Below are positions 21,040 to 31,854 of a stretch of DNA of 64,000 nucleotides, in pieces. The notes beneath the pieces are model-generated. The model saw nothing but the letters and a program-made list of their open reading frames with translations, was not told the origin of the DNA and ran no database searches. A program made the translations under genes and the position numbers. The stretch covers positions 62,001-126,000 of the forward strand of contig NTMA01000024.1 in NCBI GenBank assembly GCA_002917075.1, written 5' to 3'. The DNA is from Hawksworthiomyces lignivorus. Lineage: Eukaryota > Ascomycota > Sordariomycetes > Ophiostomatales > Ophiostomataceae. Position 1 is the first letter of the stretch. Each line of letters opens with the position of its first letter.

Positions 21040-22779
21040 ATGGCGTCGACTTTTCGTCCAAGCACCCTCCGTGGGCTGCTCCTCTCTGCAGTGCTTCTCC
21101 GAAATGCTGCTGCGTCTTCGATACCGATGGCCTACTGTGCAAAAATCAACACAGCTTCCACAGACGGAAGTATGTTCATGCCAAGGCTTTACTGCCGTGT
21201 ATCTTCTCTTTCTTCCTCTGGCAGATCTGCTAACTTCCCTCAGATTATAGCATATGGCAATCGGACGGCGCCTGCCAGCTCTTCTGCATCAACGACTTCG
21301 CATATGCCATTGTCAAAGACAACGACTGCTGGTGCTCCGACTACACACCTACCAAGAGTGAGCAGGTGGCGATATCCGAATGCGATACGCCATGCCCCGG
21401 CTACACGTCCGACGTATGCGGTGGCACCGGAGGCCTGTTCGGCTACATCAGCCTCGACAAAAATCCTTCTGGCACGGCCGGTAGTGGAAGTTCTTCCTCG
21501 TCGAGCTCATCTAGTTCGGTAAGTGTCTTGCAATGATATGACAATCCTGCTGCTAAACAGTGCATCAGGAAGCACTGCTTCCTGCGAGCGACCACTGTCT
21601 TGTGCTTTGTTTTGAATTTGCCGTTTAGCTGCCCCCATGCCTGTCCTTTCTCTGCCACGCACTGCTTGAAATCACCCACAGCTACTGCCCCCCTTGTTGC
21701 CTATGCGATGCTCTTCGTTCTGTCTGAAATACCAGCACGCCGCAAACAGCATGGACAGCACCGACGAGCAACGCTCTCGCGCTCTCTCCAAACGTGCTCA
21801 GGCTCTGCAGACAATGCCGATAAAAGAACACATCAGCTGAACAATATTGGGTCACAATCAGAAACCACCGACAACTACAACTGTCACCACGACCACGAGC
21901 CGCTCCTCTTCTTCATCATCCCGCAAAACTGTATGAGACAATTCTTGTCCTTGTTTATTTTATTATTCCTGTTTACTCTTTGCGCCACTTTTTCTTATCC
22001 CGCAGCAAAAGAGGCGGCTATCAACTACACCAACTGTGTGAACGAAAAAAAGGCACAGGGGAAGGACTGGCTGTGGCATTACGTGACCGTGAACTTGCGT
22101 GGTGACAATGACTGAGCGGGTCTTTCGGGATCTATGATTGTGTTCTCATCGCTTGCCTTAGAATTTTGGCGCTGACTAGCCTCACTTCGTCTAGAACCCC
22201 GACACAACAACGCCGACAGTGCATACTGTGACCGCAGGCGGCGTTGTCCAGACAGTTACCGTAACACCATCGTCCGGCTCGAGCTCTGCTGACGGCTCCT
22301 CCTTGAAGAGCCAGCACAAGGGCATCAGCACCGGCGCCGCTGTCGGCATTGCCATTGGCGTTGTCGCAATCGTTGTGCTCGCAGCCGCAGCTACCTTCTT
22401 CGTATGGCGCCGCAGACGCCAGCACCAGGAGCCGGAGGACGCCCTCTTTACCGCAAACAACCCAAATACGCCGTCTCCTCGTGGCAGCTCACCCAACGCC
22501 TCTCACAGCCCCCAGGTTGCTGAGGCGAGCGCGGGACCTTCATTTGCTCGGCGGAACGGTGAGGGCAATTGGGAAAGCGACCAGTCTGGTCGGCGCCGGA
22601 GTACTCTAATGCCCATCGACCCGCGCATCGACCCGGCATTTAGCGACATCTACACGCGCCCCGACAACAAGAGCCGAGATAGCGTGAACTCCCTGCGTGA
22701 CGACCACGATTACTCGCGGAGAGTGCTCCAGCCCACAAAGGTTCTGCGCGCGACGAATCCAGATCCGGACGACGAGTGA
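21040..22779 (+). CDS. WSC-family cell wall integrity sensor, spliced, ~352 aa
   Basis: Plasma-membrane mechanosensor that feeds the Rho1/Pkc1 cell-wall integrity pathway (family knowledge). My model is exons 21040-21169, 21244-21518, 21862-21930 and 22195-22779. Splicing at GTATGT/CAG joins frame to give a complete WSC domain with eight Cys (about residues 32-125: YCAKIN, DGACQLFC, DNDCWCSDY, ECDTPCPGY, VCGGTGGLFGYISL). A signal peptide (LLLSAVLLRNAAASS) precedes it. A Ser-rich rod follows the WSC domain, then Thr-rich sequence, a transmembrane segment at about 203-226 (GAAVGIAIGVVAIVVLAAAA) with a WRRRRQ stop, and a cytoplasmic tail ending in the conserved-looking DYSRRVLQPTKVLRATNPD. The Ser/Thr-rich middle is the uncertain part: the second intron is 343 nt, and an extra 30-nt in-frame exon (22006-22035) is possible. 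Confidence 0.88.
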
Positions 22780-25700
22780 GAACGGAGGGATATGCTTCTC
22801 TCTTGCTAGCCGTCCTCGCATCAATCGCTTCTCCGCACACAGTTTACCATCCAGTACACCTCAGCAGTCAACAGATTTCCATTTTGTTAGATCTGTTTAG
22901 CTTTTCTTTCTAACGACGCACACGAATTTTTTTTGCCACATTCACTTTACTATTTTCCTCATAATCATTTTCTAGTCCACGCCATATCTCATATATCGAC
23001 AGCCACCATCCCATCTTTTTTTTGTTTCCTATTTATTCCTTTATATTGCATATACTTCCCAAGATACCAGGAAAGAGGCGTTCTCGGATATACAAAGACT
23101 TGTTTTCATTATAGGAGGAAATACATCTACATCTATTCGCAAGGAAGCGAAGGATAAAGCAGAGACGAGGTCTCTCGCTCAATGGAAAACGAAACTCTTG
23201 TACAGGGAAAGGGCGCACGTCCGTCCCGGAGGACGGCAAGTCTCCAAATTTTTTTGGACTTTGTTACGGCATGAAAAACATACAATATGACTGTTTCGAA
23301 GCAAAGGCAAAAAAAGTGCATCCTGATGTTTGACAATGTGTGACTAGTGCGTCACCATGGCGTATCCACTGCATGTGCAAAAGACATTTAAGAGTATCTG
23401 CCTGATTATGTTTACATCGCATTGAGCTTATCCTGTTCTCAGCTGTTGCACAGCACCCCGAGACGGACTGCAACTGAACTAATATAGCGTGCTTGCTTGC
23501 TTGCTTTTATGGTATGGTATTTGCGTTTTGCGATGTGCCGCTTGGCAAGTCATCAGACCTCGAATAGATAGCGTTCTCTAGCCCGTCGAGCTCTGCTCTG
23601 CATAGCTCCTCTAGTAATACATAATACATATATAGTATTTCCAGTTCATGAGAAAGCGGAACGGCATGTAGAATGAGTGGAGCGAAAAACCATGTCCAAG
23701 TTCATCTCCGCCCCTTCCGACGTACCATCTTACCAATTGCGTACGGGGAATGTGACCAGTATGAGAATGTGAATCTACGGAAATTAAAACGATAAAAGAG
23801 AAAAGGAAAACCAAGAGGAAACGCCATGACGTTGGATTACAAAGACATCGATAACCTTTACCCTAAACAGGGGAAGAATGAAGATTGCATGATCTTGATC
23901 AAATAGACTCTTGCCAGAATATATGGCTTGTTTCTGTAGAGATGGCCCCCTGTCCTGGGAGCAGCAGAAGACGAAAGATACATTCGGTATTGCGAATGCT
24001 ACGCAGATGAGTATACGAACACAATTTCACGAAAAGTGGAGGAAGAACAGTGCGACCAAAGAGAATACATATTGCATATCAACTCTATCTGAGAAGAGTT
24101 CAATTATATACCATAAGACATAAAAAGAGCACGGGCTGGGCCGCCAAGCTTCCGTGTGCCGTAGCTTGTATTGGTTGTGTAACGAGTTTACTGCTGTCCT
24201 AGCATACTCATTGAAGACAGGCGTATATGAGAAGGGGTGCGGCTACCATCCGTTATTTTCTTGTGCTTTGTAGACGGGTAGTCATTGAGAGGCTTACCTT
24301 TCAGTTCAGATATGGGATATGAAAGGTTACAAACCCATGGAGAGTGGAATACGCCATTGGGTCTGGCTGCGAGAAATAAAGTTTCTTGTTCTGTGTTTCA
24401 AGTTATTCATGGGCCTCTGCACAGCCATACAACGGAACTCTGCGACGCTCCTATATTACACTTGATCAGAGCAATGAAAGCCGGGGTAAGAGTTGACGCG
24501 TTTGCTTTGCTGACCGCAGGCTGGTGCTACTTCCCTCTTATGTCAGGCTGATACTATGTATACCTCTTCGGATTAGAACAGTGGTATCTGCCCGTCTCCT
24601 CTCTGCAGCGAGCTAAACCTTGCTAGCTGTTTCTGCGAAGAAGGTGTGCATGCTAAGATCGAACTATTGAAGGGCCGAACTCTCGTTCGTTGCCCCAGCC
24701 GCAGTGGCTTACGACAAAAAGGCAGATTTCGGTTTTCGGCAGCCAGAAAAAAGGAATGGGTTCAAAAGCAAATCGGGATTGCTCAGCGCCACACAGAAAA
24801 TCCGGGACAGACTCCTTCAACACGTGTGCGAATCACAGAAGAGATATCAACAATGAATTGAGAAAGACGTGAGCGCATGCCACGCGGCCGCCCCCGTCTT
24901 TGTGGGGATGGTATTCGTCAGTTGGCCGTCAACGGACGGTTTGACATGCATTCCTCCGATGCCACTCGTAAGAATCGCATTTCAGACTTTCTTCCTGCTT
25001 TGACAACGTGATTTTACTCGTCTGCGGGTCGCGCAGAGACAGCCAGTGGATTTATTCATAGCGTCAGTTGGCAGTGAGATGTCCTTGCTGTGCAGAGTCC
25101 TCAGGCCTCTTCTCAGGGCCGCCCCCATCTGCTACTACGTTCCCCTTCACCACTTAAGCGCCGGCGTGTTCTGCCTCTTGAAAATAATGATACGTTCCTG
25201 AAAAAAGGGCAGAGAGAATAATGAGTTGGAGGCGCAGCTTTCGTTTTGCATTTCGAGCGAAACGCCGAGTAAGAAATCAGAACAATAGCAAAAAGCAGCG
25301 ATCTTTACTACTTGAGTAGAAGATTTTTCTTTTGAGGAAAAGTCCGTTTGGCAAGAAAACAAACCATTGACACCGATCAACGTATGTTTGCATGTAGGCT
25401 TAAATATGACGCTAGGAAATATGTCGAGATAGCAGGGCTAGGTGACAACAAACGAGGATTAAAAATCAAGTTTTCTGTTTTATTACTTTTCGCTTGCTCA
25501 ACAGTGCAAATTAAAGGGACGAGTTGGGCGCTCATCGAAATATGTCTTCGCCACACTTACAGGCCACAGCCAAAATCGTGACAAGACGTAATACTGATTT
25601 CTTTCTCGATGACAAAAAAAAAGTTTCAGGACCGAGGTCACGTAGTCCCTGGTTTTCTCGCTTCTGGCGCAAGCCGAAATCTTGGTATTCTGATCCTGAT

Positions 25701-25896
25701 TTCTGGCGCTCCTCTTGTTAGCCCTGTGGGATCGCTGCTTTGCATGAACCTTGCTTTGTAAGGTATTTTGTAATATTAAGGATGGTCCTCAAACTTATGC
25801 GCAAAAACGAGCATGCCCTGGCTGGTTTTACTTTTACACATAGTCGCTGTATTCCCAGTCGCATGTTCTTATGTATACATCATTTTGGGTTGACGA

Positions 25897-25913
25897 GCGG
25901 CCGCCGCGGCCGC
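25897..25913. repeat. twin GCGGCCGC palindromes
   Basis: Two copies of the 8-base palindrome GCGGCCGC separated by a single C, in otherwise AT-rich noncoding DNA. Confidence 0.9.
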
Positions 25914-26642
25914 CACGCATGATGAAACGAACAAGTCGCGTGAACGGACTTTAGAGAGCGGTGTCCTTTAGCACACCGGACGGTGCACTTAAAGCCCGCA
26001 TTGCGCTCCCCCTTAGCTGAACGAGCTTACAGGCCAGGCACATCCACGCAGTCCAATTTCGGTGCAAGAGACTCAGCCTCACACTACTGGGCTTGGCAAA
26101 CGACTCTTTTCACACTGGTCGGGAGCTGGTCTCCTGGTCAAGGCATTTTAAGCCTTAATAGAGGGACACGCATTCGCACCGCTGTCTGCACGCTCCGAAC
26201 TTAGCCTGTGTGTGGGGATTTGTCCCTCTGAAATGGGCATTTTCTCGTCGTTCTCGTTTTTCTAGAGCAGCGCAAGCTCTGCGCTCGTCTTTTGGTGACG
26301 ACTGCGGCAACGACTGCGGTATGCTTGCCGTCGTGCAGAGCAACGTCTCCTCTTGCATTGACCCGAAAGGATTTGGCCAACAGGCGGCGTCGTCGACGGC
26401 GTCGTCGTCGTCGTTTTCGCTCCATTTGGCCTGCGGCCTCTGCTATTCACATATTGCCAACTTCGCTTGGCTCTGGCCTTGCGCCTTCCTTCTGTCGTGT
26501 TTGACCAGTTGGGTCTTTCCTCGTCCGTGAACCGCCGACCGTCTCCGCACCTGCCTCTAGGGAAAAATAGAGAATGCGCCGAGAGGAAGGCGCGGCAGCA
26601 ATTAAAAGAAACAATTTAATAAGAGATGATGCATATACGGGG

Positions 26643-26651
26643 TACGGAGTA
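26643..26651 (+). repeat. TACGGAGTA motif copy
   Basis: Exact copy, in the context GGTACGGAGTATACGC. Another exact copy lies 100 bases downstream and a one-mismatch copy (TACGGAGTT, 26708) lies between them. Confidence 0.7.
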
Positions 26652-26751
26652 TACGCACTGCGTAAGAGAGTAAAGTATACTACAGGGAGACAGGCCAATA
26701 ATACCCATACGGAGTTCTTGTCTTGCCCATATTGGAGTGCGTCGTAAGACG

Positions 26752-26760
26752 TACGGAGTA
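26752..26760 (+). repeat. TACGGAGTA motif copy
   Basis: Exact copy, third of a 120-base cluster (26643, 26708 with one mismatch, 26752). Confidence 0.7.
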
Positions 26761-27029
26761 GACCAAAGAGGAACCAAAGAGGAACAAAACAATAATAATA
26801 CGAATCGTAGCAAGAAAAGTGGCATAAAGCAACGTCAACTGCCGCTTCCGTTTTGGGCTCTTTCCTTGTCCTTGTCACCGGCGGTGCTCTCCTTCCCTTT
26901 TTCTTTCTTTGTCCATAGCTTCCCAATTTGGGCATTTTGTCAACTTTTCTTCTCTCATCTCTTCTGCTTGCATCCTCTTCTTTTTTTTGTCACTGCTGCA
27001 TTTTGACTGATTCCTTCTGCCTCATTTCT

Positions 27030-27031
<2 letters not shown>

Positions 27032-27066
<35 letters not shown>
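27032..27066 (+). repeat. poly(T) tract, 35 nt
   Basis: Uninterrupted T run about 0.84 kb upstream of the DUF300 gene start, on that gene's coding strand. Confidence 0.95.
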
Positions 27067-27069
<3 letters not shown>

Positions 27070-27904
27070 TCGTAGGTTTTCAGCCTCTCGCATATATTTT
27101 TTTGCCGTTCATCTCGTCCATCTCGTCCAGTTTTGGTGCTGACGGAAAGCTTGGTTCCCTCGACCCAGCCACACCAGCCCCCCATTCGTTCCCGCCTAAG
27201 ACCTACGCCCCGTTGTCTTACTGCTATTATTATACCACGATCCGTCGCTAGTCTTAAGTACAGACGGGACCCCAATTCAGAGCGCCACAGCTCTCCCTCT
27301 CCCTCCATCATTTCCCTCCTAGTCGGCTCTGTCCAGGCTTTCTTGTTTCAGATACTTCTCAGACGCGACCATTCACCATTCATCTACTTCGCCTTCTTGT
27401 TCTTTGGCCTCCTCCCATTGAAACGAACAGACAGCGCCAAGATCGTCTGGAAAAGGGGTTCTTTCTGTCCTATTTCCTGCTTTTTTTTCCTTCTTTCCTT
27501 TTTCGACTGGGAATTTCTTTCTATCGCAATTTTTTCCTCGTCAGCTTACGGACTCGTCGAAAATAATACAACAGAGAAAAAGAAAAGCCTTTGCCAAGGT
27601 CCACCGAACTTGACGTTCGTAAACGACCCCTTAATTTCTACTACCCTGTTTCTTGCCCACCGACACCTCCGGACTTCCACTCTTTTCCTCTTTCAACGCC
27701 TGACGTCAAAATCGCTTTCTGCGACCGACTTCTTTCTTCTGGCATCGCGAACAAACGAAGGAACCCATACGTCAAGACAACACCCGAGACCGCAAGAGAT
27801 CATCCCGTTCTAGAACCAGGTCGCTTGCCGGTTGGCCGCTCTCGTTTCCCTGTTGCCGTCTCCGGGACTCTTCCTCTCTGCCTGACGGCCTCATTTTCGC
27901 CGCC

Positions 27905-29779
27905 ATGAATTTAACATGCAACTCGACGTTGGATGATCTTCGGAGTAAGTCCCTTGCCTCCGTCCTCGTGCTCCTTGCTTTCTCTGCATGTGTTCTATCG
28001 GGCTCGCATTCTAATATAACAAGTTTTGCCAACGTCCGAGGTAAAAATCGCCGGCCCGCTCACTTTCCATGATCTCTCTCTCATTATTGCTGGTGCCGCT
28101 ACACTGATTGCCGTCGCCTTGAGTTTATATCTCATCTGGATGCATGCCCTTCACTACACCAAGCCAAACGAACAGAAACAGTATGTAGCCTCTCCCTCTC
28201 TCACGCCAGTGTGCAGATCTGACTGACGTGTCCCAGCATCATCCGTATCCTCTTTATGGTCCCTGTCTACGCTGCTTCTTCGTTCCTTTCTATACGATTC
28301 TACTGGCATGCTATATACTTTCAGGTTATAAGCGACTGTTACGAAGCCTTTGCCATTTCGTCTTTCTTCGCCCTACTATGTGCCTACATTCGTCCAGACC
28401 TCCACGACCAGAAGAACTTCTTCCGTGACCTGCGCGGCATCAAGCCCTGGGTCTTACCCATCAGCTGGTTCAGAAAATGTTGCGGCGGCGAGCGCGGGCC
28501 CTGGCGCACCCCACGCAGCGGCCTGACCTGGTTCAACATTATCTGGATCGGCATCTACCACTACTGCTTTATTCGCGTCACCATGACCATCACCGCCGTC
28601 GTCACCCAGTACTTTGGCCGCTACTGCGAGAGTTCCAACAGCCCCGTTTTTAGCCACATCTGGATCATCGTGATCGAATCCATCGCTGTGTCTATCGCAA
28701 TGTACTGCGTCATCCAGTTCTACATCCAGCTGCGTACGCCTCTCGCCGAGCACTCGCCATTCCTCAAGGTCCTCGCCATCAAGCTGGTTATCTTTTTGTC
28801 GTTCTGGCAATCCGCCGCCATTTCTGTCGGCACGTCGACTTTACACATCGTCAAGCCCAACAGTGTCCTTGCCTATCCGGATATCAAGGTCGGCATTCCG
28901 TCTCTTCTGCTCTGCATCGAGATGGCCTGTTTTGCCGTCCTGCACCTGTGGGCCTTCCCCTACCGCCCCTATCTGGACAATGCTCGGACTACCTTCTACC
29001 CGGTCGCCGATCCCGACGGCCCTGATGCCACACCCAAGGCGAACGAGCATTACAAGCGCTCTGGCGGCTTCATGGGTCTGCGTGCCATTTTCGATGCTCT
29101 CAACATCTGGGACGTGGCCAAGTCATTTGCCCGCGGTGTGCGCTGGCTGTTTGTGGGTGTACGCCACCGCCGTGACGACATCAGCTACCAGGCGCCGCTC
29201 AAGACTGCCGAGATGGATATGGATGACTTGTCTCCCCAGAAATTCAACAGCCGCGGGAAGCGCGGAGGCATGAGCGACGAAGTCGATACCGGCTACCACT
29301 CCAACATGGGCAGCATGGGTGCCATGAAGAGCACCGACCACTTGCCAATCGCGAGCCAGTTCCGACGCAGCAAATTTGACACGCTGACCGACAAGGGCGA
29401 TGGCAACAGTGGGCCGAGCGGGGTTGGCATCGCCCCCAGCGACGGTCGCGTCGGGGCTGGGAACGCGCCTGGAGCAGGACCAGCAGGCGGTGCGAACTCC
29501 TCGGCTGGCGGAGACGGCCGGCGGCAACCGAGCGACGAAGCTGCGGGACTAATCGCTCACGCTCAGCCCATGTCTTCGACTGGTGTCAATGATGACAGCA
29601 GCCCCGAGCGGTACCGGGATGGCCGAGGGATGGGCGTCAGCCCAAGCCGCCCAGGACAGCCAATGTACCGGGACAACTCCTACGACGAGTTCGAGCAAGA
29701 CCGGTCTTATGGATATGACAGACGGGGCCGGACCCAGGCACAGCCGCCGCCCGATATGCAATGGGGAGAGGCAAGGTAA
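27905..29779 (+). CDS. DUF300/TMEM184 (organic solute transporter Ostalpha family) membrane protein
   Basis: Three exons, 27905-27944, 28024-28180 and 28237-29779, give 579 residues. Donors are GTAAGT and GTATGT; the first intron has a CTAAT branch site near its end. Exon 1 codes MNLTCNSTLDDLR with an N-glycosylation site, suggesting a lumenal or extracellular N-terminus. Seven hydrophobic segments follow: SLIIAGAATLIAVALSLYLI, IIRILFMVPVYAASSFLSI, CYEAFAISSFFALLCAYI, FNIIWIGIYHYCFIRVTMTI, IWIIVIESIAVSIAMYCVI, VLAIKLVIFLSFWQSAAISV and IPSLLLCIEMACFAVLHLWA. The order and the KPW, FIRV and KLVIFLSFWQ motifs match the DUF300/TMEM184 family. A hydrophilic tail of roughly 240 residues, Gly/Ser/Asp rich, follows. 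Fungal members have been linked to vacuolar or endomembrane sites; the transported substrate is unknown. Convergent with CTF18. Confidence 0.9.
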
Positions 29780-30392
29780 TCCTCAAACTTTGCATATCCG
29801 AGGAAAGCGTGAGGAGGTGGTAATGATTGATGATTCCTTTTCTTTGGCATCCACTAGAGTTTCAGGGAGTTACAGGACGACCTCCGTTGTTGTGCTTTAT
29901 TTTTTTGACATTGTCTACTCTTTTTCAGCGGAGTCATACCAAGGGGTTTGGTGTTTTTCATACGTTTTTGGTAGGCATATGGACCTTTTGGAATTGATTG
30001 TTTTTCGGGCCGTTTCTCTTTGCTGGTCATGTTTGGTGTATATACGAGGCAAAAAGGAGACGGACACTCCCCATGGCAACATCTCATTTTGAATCCCTCC
30101 ATTCTCGCGGGGGGACATACAAACTCTCTAGTTAATGAAGGATAGGACACCCATGCAAGAGGGTGGACGTTCCTGTATAGGGCGAGAGAGAAACGAAGGC
30201 CTGACTCCATTGAGCCGATTAGACAGATACCATTTAGGAAACGATATTAAGTGCAGTAAATTTATGCAAATTAAACGTGTTTGTGCTTTCTCGTGCCCAT
30301 CAAGTATTATGCCATTATAACAAAAAAAAATAGATACATAGCTCATATCATGCTCCAACCATGCTCAACTCCATTGTCGTCATCCAATCTCT
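29780..30392. other. intergenic between convergent genes
   Basis: AT-rich 613-base spacer between the stop codons of the DUF300 gene (+) and CTF18 (-), with presumed 3' UTRs. Nothing else is recognised. Confidence 0.7.
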
Positions 30393-31822
30393 TTACAGAC
30401 CCCGCAGAAATTCGTCAACGGAGATGGGCTTCCTTACGGCATTGTTCAGCCCTTCGTGGTACGTGACCCAGACCCAGCTGCCCGCGTCAGCAGCGTCTTC
30501 GCGGGACGCACCACGCCGCCCTCCAGACACCGACCCGGCATTGCCGTCGCCCTCTTGCAGGGGCTTACCCTCTCTCCGCGAGCTGCTTGCCGTCGTGATG
30601 ATGCGGCCGAAAAAGTCGCGCTTGACGGCGGGCGCGTCTTCGCCCTCAGCGGTTGCATCAGTAGCACCACCTGGCCCGCTGCCCTTGCCGCCATGACGGT
30701 TCTCCTTGTCGGCGTCGGCGGGCAGGCGCAGAGCGGCGGCGCTTCCGGCCAGCGGCTGGCCGGCCTGGAAGCGCGCCTGGCGGGCGGCGTTGTCCCGCTG
30801 GGCGAGCGTCTTGCGCAGCTCCTGGTCGAGGACCTGGCGCACGGCGTAGCGGGTGGGCTGGCCGGCGCCGCCGGGCAGGAGGTTGCCGGCCGTCTCAAAC
30901 GACGCGAGCATGTCGAGGTCCCTAGAAAACATAGAGGTTAGCGGGGAAGAATACACGACAAAGAACGTTTTTTTTTTTTGTGAGGGAGAGAATTGCAACG
31001 TACGGCTCCATGCGGTACACCCACTGGGCGGAGCGGCCGGGCAGGGCAGACTGCGGCTGGTGGGCGTCCTCGAGGATGCCGCGCTGCAGCTGGATGCCCA
31101 GCTCGGCGAGCACGGCGGCGGCGCGGCGGACGAGGGCCTTTTCGCCCTCGCGGCGGACGCTGGCCACGGCGGTGCTCCCACCATTGTTGTTGTTGGTCCC
31201 GCTGCCGCCGCCGACGTGCACGAGCACGGGCTTGACGTCGGGCGCGACGAGGCGCACCACGTACGGCAGAAACTCAACGGCGACGTCCTCGGGGCTGCGG
31301 AAGGCGCGCAGCAGCGAGGGCGGCAGGCGAGCCTGGATAGCCTGCAGGGCGGCGCGGTGGTGCTTCTCGGCCTCGCGGGCCAAAAAGTCGGCGCGGGGCC
31401 CCATGAAGGGATGGTCGGCGGCGATGCCGCCGGCGGCGGCCGCAGCGGCGGCATCGTCTGCGTCGGGGGCGGGGGCCGGCACGTGGCGGCGCGAGGAGGC
31501 GAACAGCTGGTGGCAGGCTAGGGCGGGCTGGCTGGTGTAGGGGGCGAGCTCCCACTCCTGGCTGGCAAAGACGCGGTGGGCGCAGGCGTCGTGGAAGTGC
31601 AGCCACTCGTAGGCGGCGTCGGGCTTGGACAGGTAGGCGTCGTCGTTGAACTCGCGGCGCGGGTACTCGGCAAAGACGTCGGCGACGACGCGGTCGACGT
31701 CGCCGCTGGTCTCGATCATCTCGCGCAGCCGGGCCATGGCGTAGCGCTGCTGGTGCTCGGCGAAGCCCATCTGCTCGCGCGGCTGCTCGTGGCGGTAGGC
31801 CTTGCTGCCGCTGGAGACGGAT

Positions 31823-31854
<32 letters not shown>

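Larger units (their letters stand above)
22780..27904. other. 5.1-kb gene-poor interval
   Basis: No supportable gene. It holds the WSC 3' UTR, a GCTT/TGGTA microsatellite patch near 23490-23520, a twin GCGGCCGC element (25897-25913), a CGT-trinucleotide stretch (about 26385-26410), TACGGAGTA copies at 26643 and 26752 with a near match at 26708, a 35-base T run (27032-27066), and a C/T-rich leader (27260-27560) before the DUF300 gene. The 226-codon frame at 27133-27813 reads as translated pyrimidine-rich leader. Confidence 0.55.

Noticed and set aside
26201..26530. Arg-run minus frame and matching Ser-run plus frame
   Set aside because: Explained by a CGT/GTC trinucleotide repeat in noncoding DNA.
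27133..27813. 226-codon + frame upstream of the DUF300 gene
   Set aside because: Ser/Phe/Leu-rich translation of a C/T-rich leader, with no domain or splice logic tying it to the gene.
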